Below are positions 44,355 to 55,869 of a stretch of 64,000 nucleotides of DNA, in pieces. The stretch comes from Ctena decussata. Its lineage: Eukaryota > Mollusca > Bivalvia > Lucinida > Lucinidae. Below the pieces are notes generated by a model. That model was not told where the DNA came from, ran no database searches, and worked only from the letters and a program-made list of their open reading frames with translations. The stretch's first letter is position 1; each line of letters opens with the position of its first letter. The position numbers and the translations under genes were made by a program. The stretch is from assembly GCA_963989385.1 (NCBI GenBank), contig OZ022501.1, positions 87,776,979 through 87,840,978 of the forward strand, given 5' to 3'.

Positions 44355-44799
44355 ATGTACCGTGTAAAGGTAAGTTTTGAATGGAAAAAATATTTACCAA
44401 GTTAAAACAATGTAAAAACCACCTACCTGTATAACCCGTCCTTTCTAAAATCCATTATTCATTGCAATTTTAATTAAATCTGACAACGATGACAGATCTA
44501 GGTCGTCTGCATGATCATGTGAATGGCTGGCAATGTTTTGATCACCATAATTTAAAAAGTATGGAAGCACATACTTGTCATAAAAATTGCCACAATTTTT
44601 AGGTATTGCATTCATTTATCGTAGTGGAAGTGTCAGATTAAACAATGAATTGCTATAGCCTGTATTGTTTGTATTGAATTAGCAGTGTTTACCATTTCAT
44701 TTCTAAAACAATACTGTGTTGCATATTAATTGATTTCAGTTTTTCCTTCTTCTATGGCTATATAAAAGGAACTGACAGACACACGATAACACACAAACA

Positions 44800-44855
<56 letters not shown>

Positions 44856-46835
44856 TCAGAATAAAGTATTTTGCATAAAACCCTACCAAATTTGGGACAT
44901 GTTGTCTCATTGCATTTTCAGACTGATGCCAAGTGCAGACGAGGGAAACCTTATGACAAGGCCAATCTTCTTCGTGCCTATGAAGCAACCCAGTCTGGCA
45001 TGTCAGTATGTAGGGCAGCACGTACTTATTCAGTCCCAGAGTCTACTTTACGTGACAGAACAAGATGTAATGTTGCACTGGATGCCACTCCTGGGCCGGA
45101 GACAATCTTATCATGGGAAGAAGAAAAGCAGTTAGTTGAACATATCAGGTACATGGGTGATATAGGATACGGGTATACTAAAAGCAATGTTCAGCACATG
45201 GCTACAGATTACTGTAAGTCTATGGATAAAAATGTCACATCAGAGAAAGGCCTTAGTAGCATGTGGTTCTATGCTTTCATGAAGCGGTGGCCTGATTTGA
45301 AACTTGCAAAGCCTCAGAAACTTCAAATGTCTAGGGCAAAGAGTGCATCTAGAGAAGCAATAGATAAATATTTCCATGAACTTGGGACAGTACTGAAGCA
45401 AAACAATCTACTGGAAAGCCCTGAGAGGATCTTCAATATTGACGAGACAGGCATCAGTATGGAGCATGCACCACCAAAGATAGTATGCGCATCATCTAGC
45501 AATCCTCAAGCCGTAACATCAGCTAGATCAATAAACATTACTATCATAGCAGGAGCTAATGCAATCGGTAACAACATACCCCCTTTCTACGTATTCCCTG
45601 GTAAAAGATGGAATGACGAGTTCTTGAATGGGGCACCAGCAGGATCAACAGGAAGTATGTCAGAAACAGGGTGGTCAAATTCGGGCATTTTTGAACATTA
45701 TGTTACTGAACACTTGGCAAAACATGCAAACATTAATGAGAACAATAATCAGTGCACCTTAATTCTGTATGACGGTCATAAATCACATTTATCTTTGACT
45801 TTGACTGAGTGGGCAAGATAGAGAAACGTGGCATTATTTGTCCTTCCACCTCACAGCAGCCATTTGACACAACCCCTAGACGTAGGAGTTTTTGGCCCAT
45901 TCAAATGCCAGTATAACAAAGAATGCCAAATTTACCTGCAGAAAAACCCAGGTGTTTCTATCACCAAGTATGAAGTAGCCCAGCTTACAGCAAAGCCGTA
46001 TTTAAAGGCTCTAAGTCCTGAAAATATTATCTCCGCATTTCGAAAATCTGGTGTCTATCCCTTCAATTCTGGTGTCGTCACCACTTCTCAGGTAGCACCA
46101 GCGACAATATATGTAAATGAAGAAAATCCAGCGCCGTCTGACATATCTGAATCCAAAGAGGATCTACCAAAAGCAAGGACTGAAAACTCTGTCTCAGCCA
46201 TAACACAACCTGTTCATATCGATGACCTACCGCCAGAAACCCCCAAACCTGTAAATGACAAGACAGAAAAAATAAAGAACTTCTTCAGTGACAGAAAAAT
46301 TACACAAGTCGTACAGAGACCGAAGAAAAGATTTATTCCCCCTTATAGTGTAACGGGTGATTTGTTTAAAAAATCAAACATTGTTTCACTGACAAACCAG
46401 GCTATGAAAAAAGAACAAACCAAGCTACAACAGCCCAAAGTGAAAAAGCCAACATCTAAGGGATCCAAGGGTAAAAGTCAAAAAGTCACTCAAATCAATA
46501 CATTGAATCAAAACACTGAGAAGCCAAGTACATCAGGACTGAACAAAAAAGGAAACCCCATAGAATTAACATCTGACATATCATCAGAAAGTGAAATATC
46601 TGGGTCAGAAGAAGATAACTGCTGTGTCTGCAATAGGTTTCAGCCTGAAGAATTACAAAACTGTCACCAATTAGTCATAACAAAATGGGCTCAATGTGAT
46701 TTCTGCTCCCACTGGACCCATCTAAAATATTGTTCTGAGGTCACAGTCATCAGAAGAGGCAGTGTGTTCCGATGCCCACACTGTCCCAGTAAAAACAAAA
46801 AAAAAATCATAAACCCGAAATTTGTACATATGTAA
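44355..46835 (+). pseudogene. Pogo-like DDE transposase with one premature stop
   Basis: Exon 1 (44355-44369, MYRVK) splices in phase 0 at GTAAGT to an exon from 44922 after TTTTCAG. The reading frame of about 640 codons holds an N-terminal HTH of the Psq/CENP-B type (RAYEATQSGMSVCRAARTY), a CENP-B-type HTH with WFYAFMKRWP, and the DDE_1 catalytic core: NIDETG, LYDGHKSH and HLTQPLDVGVF. The C-terminal part is a low-complexity Lys/Ser/Pro linker followed by a PHD-like Cys/His finger (CCVC...CDFCSHW...FRCPHC). A TAG at 45819-45821 lies in frame between the second and third catalytic Asp; otherwise the frame is intact. Family: Tc1/mariner superfamily, pogo branch. Confidence 0.88.
44801..44853. 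repeat. (CA)n microsatellite
   Basis: About 26 CA dinucleotides within the transposase intron. Confidence 0.95.
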
Positions 46836-47633
46836 ATATGTTAATTTTTATTTTCTGTGGATATTTCAGTGATAGTTAAACATTCAAAAACGTTCAGGAT
46901 TTAAACACCTTAGTTATTTAATTGTTATGACCTGTTCAGACCACCATACAATGATTATTATAAATACCGCGAGATCACGTGACAATCATTTCAAGATGGC
47001 TGTGCAGTAGTGACAAAGTTCAGAGTGGGGTTTCCCTGCAAACAACTGGATGAAATGGAATGATATTTTCTGTGAGACTGACTTAGATATGAAGGTAAGA
47101 AATATTTTATTATTGTTTACATTCGTTGCGGATACTTTGTTGTTTTACCTTATCGGGCCGTAAGTACCGCGAGAATACATAGCACCGGCCTAAATTAATC
47201 AACAACAAGCAGATACCTTGAACAGTAATTTCCATGCAGAACAAGCCTGATCCATTCATATACCATCCTGTAGTTCTTGATTACTAAAAGCTTAGGATGC
47301 ACGTTTTCTTTAACACTTATTTACTCTCCATTTTGCATCGTAAGAATGAAGACAACATGGCTTTGAAATCCGTGTCGGTACTTTATGACGTAATAAGAGT
47401 ACAAAGCATGATGACGTCATAAGAAAACATAGGTAGCACGCGACCAATTATTGTAAATTAACCGAAAGGGGAGAGGCAAGAGTGCATGGCGGTTTTTAGT
47501 GGCCCGGCACAAGCATAATGAAAGTTCTGTCATCGTGCATCAACAGCGCGAGAAAACCTTTGTTGAAACACGGCTTTTCGCCTGTTGATGCACGGCTGTT
47601 AATACCTCTCGGCACTGCTTTTTATGCAATAAC
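46836..47633. other. Right flank of the transposase gene
   Basis: No gene. A possible short exon-like piece, ATGAAATGG...ATGAAG|GTAAGA, lies at 47051-47095. A foldback with CATCAACAG.../CTGTTGATG lies at 47538-47600. Confidence 0.35.
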
Positions 47634-47785
47634 TGACCGTTCAATGGCGGTGCTTCTGGTGTTTATTACTGTTGACATTGTGAGCTTTTCATAAGTCTTT
47701 TGACTTTTGTTCCTTATTTAACTGGTGTTTAAGGGAGGATATGGAAACCCTCTGTGTCGGTCACTAATCATTTTCTTCTCGTTTA
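47634..47785. repeat. Direct repeat left of the right duplicate
   Basis: About 152 bp starting TGACCGTTCAATGGCGGTGC, repeated in the same orientation at 52410-52563 with about 95% identity by eye. The two copies bracket the right segmental duplicate. Confidence 0.85.
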
Positions 47786-48275
47786 GAGGTAGAAGAGGCC
47801 ACTAGGGATAAAAGGGTAATAATTGGCATGAATCTTGATTTATACAACCTTGAACATTTTATTATTGTCAATACAGCGCCATGATGGTGAACTGATATGT
47901 TATTTTTCAATATCTTGTGTACACTGTGCATGGAAACGTGACATACTGTACAGTTTCTATATTACGCTATGAAAATCTCCGTAGGCAGACATATTTATAT
48001 ATGTGAGAAGTATACATCTTACCACTTTCTACAATGATATTAATATAACCAAACTGTTAACCACTTGTAGAAAACACAAACAAACAAACAAAAGATGTAT
48101 TGCTGAAGAATGACTGTTGTGAGCAGTTTAATCGCATATATGGCATAGCAGCACAGTGTATTTTGTTCAGACTTCTTTTTTTTTATATAGACTATAGAGC
48201 ATGGTTGGAAGACATCACGCACTAATCTTATCACTGTTGTTTTAAAATCTGATAAACTGTTAGATTTCTTCTGGC

Positions 48276-51200
48276 TCAAGATTCTGGTTCAAGAACTTGA
48301 TAGTCATGTGGACTGTCTCCTGTATCCCCTTGAGGATCATCTAACATATTATCTGTATTCAGATTATTTGGATTATCATAATCAGTAAACATGCCAGTTT
48401 GGTTATCATATTCATTCAAGCCATCACTTTCAACATTCTGTAGAGTTTCACTTTCAAATACAGGAGCTTCACAATTGTCATAGCTGTCTTCGTCAAACAG
48501 ATCGTCATTGGCATTCATTTCATCATGCTCGTCATTGGCATTCATATTTTCATCATGCTCAATATTATTATTTTCAGTAGTATAATTTGCAGATGTTTCA
48601 ATATGTGGATCATTCGTTTCATCGATGGTTGTATATTCATTGTTAAGTCTGCTGTCCTGATTGTCAGTAGTATCACTAATAACTGGATCTATTGCTGCGA
48701 CCTCTAAACCATCATATGCTGCACTTTCATTCTTATTATCATTTAATCCTTCATATTCGTCCTTCCCAACTGATTGTGATGATGATGATGATGATGACGA
48801 GGTAGAGGACTCTGAAATGATAAAAAAAAAACATTATTGGAGGCATTACAGGAGAAAACCAACAATGTACTTCCGTTTCTCCTACCGCTGATTCAAGAAG
48901 GGCAGTTGTCAGTTACCGGCAAAAGTATGTGCACTTAGTACTGGTTAACCGCTTAAGAGATCTAAGCCTGCCCAGCAATAGTGTGGTTAGGTTAACTGAC
49001 CATCCTGACTTGACCATATTCGTTTACGGTGGACGTTAAGCAATAAATCAATCAAAAACCAACAATGTGGTTGTGCGCCCAGCGCAGACTCAGATCAGCC
49101 TGGGCATCCGCTTAGTCAAACCAGTCTTTGCTGTCCGCATGGAGGTAGCTTAGACCTTTAGCTACCATTTAAGTGCTTAGCGAAGAATCTGATCAGACTG
49201 GGCAGATGCCCAGTCTGATCTGAGTCTGTGCTGGACGCACAACCACTTTCTTGGTTTTCTTGTGTGGCGCCTCAAATTTATAGTCATTATGAGTAGTTTC
49301 GGACAGCGTCAGACAGATGCGCATCTTCAATATACATGTACCTGCAACATTTGTGCAAATCGATTGCTGAAAAAAACTGTGGAAGGAGTTGATTATATAA
49401 TCTTGTCATCCAGTATTAGCCACAACCCAAGTTTGAAAAGGCTGTAATTTTGTAAAAAAATTAACTGTTCTTCTTCAAAAAGGCACTTACACATCTTCAA
49501 TATACCTGCAACATTTATGCAAAGTTTCAGATTGATTGCTTAAAAACTGTAGAAAGATTTAATTATACAAAACTTTTTTAAAGTGCGATGTTCGGACGGA
49601 CAGAGACAGTCAGATGGATGGGGGTAAAACATAAAGCCCCCACCCCCTGACTAGCGTCACAGGGCATAAAAAGATAAAGCTGAGTGTCATTTTCTTCAGA
49701 CTTTTCAACTTACTTCGTGATCTCTTCCAAGAAAGGCTACGAACTCCACCCTTCTGATTTTGTCTGAAAACAAAACAAAAAGATAATGACAAGGTACATT
49801 ATGTAAAGATACATTTTGTCATGTGTAGATAGTGAAGACAAAAATAAGTCAAATCATCCATGTTGTCTTATCAGAATTTCCTGTTGGAGCCCAAGTATCT
49901 CAGAGGAATACACACTGGCCTGCAATGCTAGCTGCTACCCAGCGGGCACATGACGTCGAAATGACGTCAGACTGACGTCGATGCGACGTGATGTAGCCAG
50001 CGGGCACATGATGTCGAAATGACGTCAGACTGACGTCGATGCGACGTCATCAAGTCGCATCGACGTCAGTCTGCCGTCATTTCGACGTCATGTGCCCGCT
50101 GGGTAGGGACCAAATACCACAGGAGGCGCACTTCTGTTCAGTTGTAAGCTAGGTCATTGAAAGGGCAGTAAAACCACTGGTCATTTGACCCAGTCTTCTC
50201 TTTTCCCCAAAATAAGATGAAATGTTTGAAGAATAAAAAATATAGACTGATCAGTCTTAAAGGATAAAAACATAGACTGATCAGTCTAAAGAGAGCTACA
50301 AGCAGTAGATTGCTTGAGGGTTGTGCAAATATCAAAGGTTCAGACAAGTCTGTACATCTGCGGCATTCTGGTTGGAGCCTTTGATGCAAGCCCACACCAT
50401 ATATGAGCCGTGACACGACAAAACCAACAATTTGGCAAGTGCGCCCAGCGAAGACTCAGATCAGACTGGACATCCGCCCACTCTGATCAAAGTCTTCGCT
50501 TTGCGTTTAAAGGGTAGTTAAGGGCCTAATTAAGCTACCTGCATGCCCACAGAGAAGGCGCTGATCAGACAGGGCGGATGCCCAGGCTGATCTGAGTACA
50601 TACCCCTTAAAGTTTGTAAACTGCTATGAAATAGTGCTACGATTTAGATGAACTACAAATACCTTTTCTTGAACAAAATAAATATTGCGACGCCAACTGC
50701 TACCGCTATTGCAAGCAGAACAAGTGCAACTGGTAGACCTATGGTCAGCCCCTTGTTGCTAGAGTCTTCACCAGTTGCTGCCATGGTAGGGCCTAAAACA
50801 TAACAAGAATACCACAGTATAGTATTACCACACAGGTCTCTTCAGCTAAATATAGCGTTTAACCCATTAATGCCTAGTGGACTCTTCTATCTGTATATAT
50901 TGGACGAGTCCATTTGTAATTTAAGGGCTGTCAGGTTTAGTTTATTTTTTCGATTTTTTTTTGTTTTATTTTGAGGAAAAATACCCGTTTGTTGTACGCA
51001 AAAAGTGTAGACCCTGATCGACGCCGCATTTGCAGCGTCTGATCTGGGTCTGGACTGTTTGCCTATATCCCATTTTTGGGGCACTAGGCATTTATGGGTT
51101 AAGATGCTTTGCTACAAAAATCAGGCCCGGATCCAGACCATCACGTACTGGTGGGGCTCTGGATAACTGGTGGGGCTGGGAGGTGCCGAAATGTATTTGT

Positions 51201-54200
51201 GTTGGACAGGGGACATGAAAATATGACATATTTATGGTTCAATTTCAAGAGATTTTTTTTATATATTTTTTCCTTGAAATATATTGTGATATCTCATTAG
51301 AATCGCCTCCCTGAGGCGATTCTAATGAGATGAAACAACATATATTTTGAATATTTTGATCTAACCACATTGGATATTTTTCTCAAACTGTCATATCAGA
51401 TACTTCTTATTATCTGGAGGCCTACATATTGTATTAACACAGGCCAAATGGCGGGGCTGCAGCCCCAAAGCCCACCCCCCTGGACCCGGGGCTGATTTAA
51501 ATGACATAAAATGCATATTCTTAGGATGAAGATATCATTATTTCCGTATACAGTCAACTCTCGATATCTCAAAGTCGGAGTTCATCCCAAACCACCGATA
51601 TCTCCAGTATGAACAAAGCATCATATGAGCAGCGACATGAGAAAACCAACAATGTGGTTGTGCGTCCAGCGCAGACTCAGATCAGCCTGGGCATCCGCCC
51701 AGTATGACCAGACTCTTCGTATAGTGTTCAAAGGGTAGCTAAGGGTCTAAGCTACCTTCATGCGGACAGCGAAGATTCTGATCAGACTGGGCGGATGCCC
51801 AGGCTGATCTGAATCTGCGCTGGGCGCACAACCACATTGTTGGTTTTATCGTGTCGCGACTCATATCGATTGCAATATTTGGATACAGATTTGAAAAAAA
51901 AAAGTCGTTTGACTTTCTTCTGAATCCCATTTGCTTTGCATAAAATATTGTTTGGAAATATAAGTAAATGTATTAATGTTAATGCAAATAAAATAAAGTT
52001 TAAACCAAATTACTGATACCTCCGATTTTCTGGTCCCAGATTATTGAGATACCATGCAGTAGTTTGAAATAACAGAGTCAAAATGTTAAGAAAAAAATAG
52101 GAAATATGTCCAAATTATATTCTTTGATATAAGAGGATATAATTTTGATTTCGGCTAAGAAATAAATGCCGAACTATTGTTTGCTCGGAAATATTCTGAC
52201 AGATTTTTTCAATGCATACACTTTCAAATAAAACAACCTGTTATTAGTAATTTTCATTTTACTCCACATTTTGCAAAAGGGGTGAACCTTTAAAGGAAAG
52301 ACTTTATACATTGATGGGTACAGACTGAAAAATTTGGTTTCTTATGAACCACAACATAACCCAGGGCATGCTGCGCGCGTTTAAGACCGGTTTAAGCCCC
52401 TCAATCAAGTGACCGTTCAATGGCGGTGCTTCTGGTGTGTTTATTACTGTTGACATTGTGAGCTTTTCATAAGTCTTTCGACTTTTGTTCCTTATTTAAC
52501 TGGTGTTTAAGGGTGGATATGGAAACTCACTGTGTCGGTCGCTAATCATTTTCTTCTCATTTACTTTGCTGTTATAGAAATAATTTATGAGCAAGCCTCT
52601 TCACAGGGTATAATCGATTCCGCTAATTTTCGCTTCCTGCAGAGACTGTACATCATATTTGGCTTCCGCCGAGACTGTCCGCGATCTCTTGCTTCCTGCC
52701 GAGACTTCTGTACTTGATAAATGGCTTCCTGCAGAGACTGTCCACGTGATTCTGCTTCCTGCCGAGGCTCTCGGCAGGAAGCAGAGTCACGCGGACAGTC
52801 TCGGCAGGAAGCAGAATCACGCGGACAGTAGTCTCTGCAGGAAGTAAGCGCTCGCGGACAGTCTCGGCGGAAGCCAAATATGACGGACAGTCTCTGCAGG
52901 AAGCGAAAATTGGCGCAATCGATTATACCCTGTGCTCTTTTGAGTCGGAGCCTTTGTTACAGGGAAAACCGACACCATACATGATAACCTAAAAGCTGTC
53001 ATCCTTTGAAAACATGGCTGAAAACATGGAAGTATATTAACCCAACAGGCACACAACGTTGAATCAACATTGAATCAATCTTGATTCAACGTGATGACGT
53101 TGAATCAAGGTTAATTCAATGTCGATTTAACGGTGCGTGCCAAACGTTGAACCAACATTGGATTAACCTTGATTCAACGTCATGACGTTGAATCAAGGTT
53201 GATTCAATATTGATTCAATGTTGTGCGCCCAGTGATAATTCATTCTAGATTATACTAAACATACCCTTAATACACAGGTCCCCTGTGTAGCCGCCAGTAC
53301 ATCCAAATGTACATTTTCCATCGTCCTCTCTACAGACTGTCTGGTTACAGTGGTCGCTACATTTGGTATCACAACGTTCACCCCACCAGTTGCCTTCACA
53401 GCCATCGTAACACTTGCCTGTATTGTCACAGGAGACGCCGAGAACCAGCATTACATTTTGGTTGCAGTGCTCGCTACATCTGTCTTCGCAAGAATCTCCA
53501 TAGAAGTTTGTTTTACATTTTGATAAACATTCCCCTGTTTCTCTGTCGCAGAGAAAATTTCCACAGTTCCGACAGGTCTCTGAACAGGTGTTACCCCAAT
53601 ACCCTCCTTCACAACCAAACATGCACCTTCCGTCTATCTTCTCACAAGTTTGTTTTTCTGTTTGTGTTATACAGTTCCTATTACATGTTTGGTCACAAGC
53701 CTCACCAAATTTGCCAATAACGCACGACACACACGTATTACTATTGTCCTGTAAGCAGTCTAAACAATTAGAATTAGAACACCTTTCATCACACTTCCCG
53801 CCCGACCATCCAGATTCACATCCTTTAGTACACAGTCCATTGTTTCTGTCACATGTACCTTGCTTGCACGTTTTGGAACATTCTTCACACGCAGCTGAAG
53901 CATCAGCATAGAAGCCATCTAAACATGACAAACATACGTTTTCGTCAGAGCTATCGCAGAGCTCACATTGGGAAACAAAACATGGAATATCGCAAGTTGG
54001 TCCAGACCAGTTTTCCTTACAGCCGTATGTACATTCACCCGTTGCAGGATTACACTTCGGGAAGGATTTGTCCTTGCAGTTTTCACTACAGTCTTCACAG
54101 CCTGTTTGGCCGGGATGTTTTCCAGCAATGCATTCGATGCAAGTAACCTTGGATCCGTTTTTTACATAACATTTCTCACAGTCAGTTACAGCAGAATGGC

Positions 54201-55847
54201 ACGTCGTCTCGCATTTATCCCCATAGTATCCGTCAATGCAACTGAAACACAGCCCGTCTCTTGCACAGTCTCTATTTCTACACTGACTGCTACAGTCACT
54301 CTCACAGAAGTCACCAAAAGTTCCAGTTATACAGTCTTTGCATGTGCCATTAGTATAGCAGATATTGTCTTCACAGTCTTGACTACAAGGACAGCATCCT
54401 TCATCTCTTGGGTACCATCTGTCAGACGAACATTCAGAGCAAACTCCGGTATCTGATCTAGCAGTACACTCTGCTGTAGTACATTCACACCGCGCACTGT
54501 AATATGTATTTAAACATCCATTAGTACATTCGCCAGTAGTTTGATCACAAACGGAATCTTTGCAGCCGACGCTACATTCGTTGCTACATGTAGGTTGGCC
54601 ATACCGTCCAGTAATGCACTCGGTACATAACATGGAGGTAGTACAACTTTCGCAGCCTGCTGGACACTGATTGCACGTATTGTCTGAGAGATAGTATCTA
54701 TCACGACATGCTGAACAAACATGGGCGACCTGACAGTCCGCACAGACAGCTGGACAGGCAATACATGTAGTTCCTATTTGTTTGTATCCTATATTACAGC
54801 CGTTGGTACATATTCCTGTTACCTTGTCACATGTGGATAACTTACAATTACTATCGCAAGCAGTTGGACATTGCGAACCCCACTTACCGTCAACACAATC
54901 AAAACAGTGAGTAGCCGAAGAGCAAGTTCTGCATCCGCTAGAGCATCTTTCACAAGCACTGCCAACATCGATTGTGTACTTATAGTAACCAGTCGAGCAT
55001 GTCGTCGTGCAGCCAAACGTTTTGTGACACGTATCTTGACATCCACCGCAGCTATGTTGACAACGGCTGCCAAATGTATTAATAGCGCAAGCTGAACAGT
55101 GAGAATTATCAGTACAAGCTGTACAGTCCGTTGGACATTCAAGACAGTCGCTGCCTCCTTTACTGGCATCAAAGTGTCTATAATAGCCAGCCAAACAACT
55201 TGAACACCCTGTATTTTTAGAACATGTTCCCGAACAAGACACGCAGGCGTTCTGGCAAGTATTTCCCCAATATCCAGTTCTACAGTGCGTGCAACTTAAA
55301 GAAGAAGAGCACCGGTCACAATTACTAGGGCATTTATGACACTCACCACCACTCAGATAGTAACCACTGGTACATCCTGTGGAACATCCGCTGGCTTTAT
55401 AACAACTTCCGGCGCAATGAGCGCAAGAATACTGACAAGTAGTTCCCCAGTACCCTGATTTACACACGCTACATATACTAGAACTTGAACAGCTGCTGCA
55501 ATGACTGGGACAGCTTTTACATTTACTACTACTCCTGTAATACCCATCCTTACAGCCCTCGCTGCAGTAGCCATCACTCTTCCGGCACATTTGTAACAAA
55601 CAACCGGAAGGACACGAATGATGGCAGTAAGACCCATAATAACCGGTTTGGCATCCTTGGCAATTCTTGTCCGCGGTACAGCTGGTGCAGTGAGTACGGC
55701 AGGTGTGCTGACAGTAGGAGCCGTAATGTCTCGTGGTGCACTGTGTACATCTTGTGCTACTGGTACAGCGGACACAGTTGCTCGGGCACTTTCGACAGGA
55801 ACTGCCGCTGGCGTAGTAGCCGGTACGGCAAGCTGATTCTGCAAAAT
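48276..55847 (-). CDS. EGF-repeat receptor (MEGF10/Draper/SREC-like), 5' end not found
   Basis: Four minus-strand exons. 55847-53265 (2,583 nt) encodes about 860 residues of tandem Cys-rich EGF-like modules (patterns such as CxxCPxxCxxC and GYYGxxC). 50792-50663 encodes a stalk and one transmembrane helix (VALVLLAIAVAVGVAIFILF). 49763-49714 encodes a basic juxtamembrane piece. 48811-48276 encodes an acidic tail of about 178 residues. All junctions have GT/AG signals and compatible phases (1, 2, 1). The tail carries YEGL-x9-YDGL, YDNQ, YDNP and YQVL. The big exon starts after TTACAG in phase 1, so signal-peptide exon(s) must lie further upstream; none were recognised. By analogy with MEGF10, Draper and CED-1, a role in recognition and engulfment is likely but inferred. 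A second membrane/tail cassette lies downstream. Confidence 0.85.
48839..49273. repeat. GAGCC-type MITE carrying a nested SINE
   Basis: Homologous to 40116-40351 but split after AAAACCAACAATGT by a SINE; the left terminus is diverged (GGAGGCATTAC). Confidence 0.85.
48869..49054 (+). mobile_element. 5'-truncated SINE inside a MITE
   Basis: 186 bp, matches 25343-25535 and lacks the tRNA head. Perfect 14-bp target duplicate, AAAACCAACAATGT, at 48855-48868 and 49055-49068. The homologous left-copy MITE is unoccupied. Confidence 0.92.
49936..50105. repeat. GACGTC-module foldback MITE, right copy
   Basis: Ends TACCCAGCGGGCAC...GTGCCCGCTGGGTA; the left arm is partly repeated (GCCAGCGGGCACATGATGTC at about 49996). 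TGACGTCA palindromes at 49962-49969 and 50020-50027. Confidence 0.88.
50405..50598. repeat. GAGCC-type MITE, right end lost
   Basis: Counterpart of 41639-41838 with the same truncation point. Confidence 0.75.
50860..51103. repeat. AACCCATTAATGCC-type foldback MITE, copy 3
   Basis: Counterpart of 42097-42336. Confidence 0.85.
51122..51494. mobile_element. CAGGCCCGGATCCAG-type TIR element
   Basis: 373 bp, ends CAGGCCCGGATCCAG and CTGGACCCGGGGCTG. Absent from the left duplicate near 42350, where the flanks are contiguous. The inner hairpin CATTAGAATCGCCTC...GAGGCGATTCTAATG is perfect. Same family as 26134-26508. Confidence 0.8.
51627..51862. repeat. GAGCC-type MITE
   Basis: 236 bp, flanked by ATAT; counterpart of 42721-42956. 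Confidence 0.88.
52410..52563. repeat. Direct repeat right of the right duplicate
   Basis: Same sequence and orientation as 47634-47785; begins 13 bp after homology to the left duplicate ends. Confidence 0.85.
52602..52934. repeat. 333-bp palindrome built of CTTCCTGC-GAGACTGTCC modules
   Basis: Outer arms CACAGGGTATAATCGATT...AATCGATTATACCCTGTG; centre near 52768 at GCCGAG|GCTCTCGGC. Each arm carries about four copies of a module (CTTCCTGC(C/A)GAGACTGTCC followed by CGCG or a variant). Lies in the intron between the EGF and transmembrane exons. Frames on both strands through it are a by-product. Confidence 0.9.
53047..53232. repeat. GTTGAATCAA-module foldback MITE
   Basis: Ends CAACAGGCACACAACGTTGA...TCAATGTTGTGCGCCCAGTG. 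The interior alternates GTTGAATCAA and TTGATTCAAC around GTGATGACG. Lies 33 bp from the EGF exon donor, in the intron. Confidence 0.85.
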
Positions 55848-55869
55848 CTGTAACGAAACAGATCAAATT

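Larger units (their letters stand above)
44214..47179 (+). mobile_element. Pogo/CENP-B-like DNA transposon
   Basis: The transposase gene is bracketed by a perfect 16-bp inverted repeat, TGTATTCTCGCGGTAC at 44214-44229 and GTACCGCGAGAATACA at 47164-47179; looser GTATTCTCGTGG (44232) and ACCGCGAGATCACG (46967) copies lie inside. A TA target duplicate could not be confirmed. The element sits between the two copies of the segmental duplication. Confidence 0.6.
47788..52397. repeat. Segmental duplication, right copy
   Basis: Partner of 37824-43497. Unique to this copy: the SINE 48869-49054, the element 51122-51494 and a partial repetition inside the GACGTC-module MITE at 49936-50105. Confidence 0.92.

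Noticed and set aside
44871..44921. ATG at 44871 as transposase start
   Set aside because: A TTTTCAG acceptor at 44921 and the short exon at 44355-44369 with GTAAGT explain the N-terminus better.
53307..55853. Several open frames opposite or out of frame to the EGF exon
   Set aside because: They are shadows of the Cys-rich coding exon; the periodic codon content keeps other frames open.
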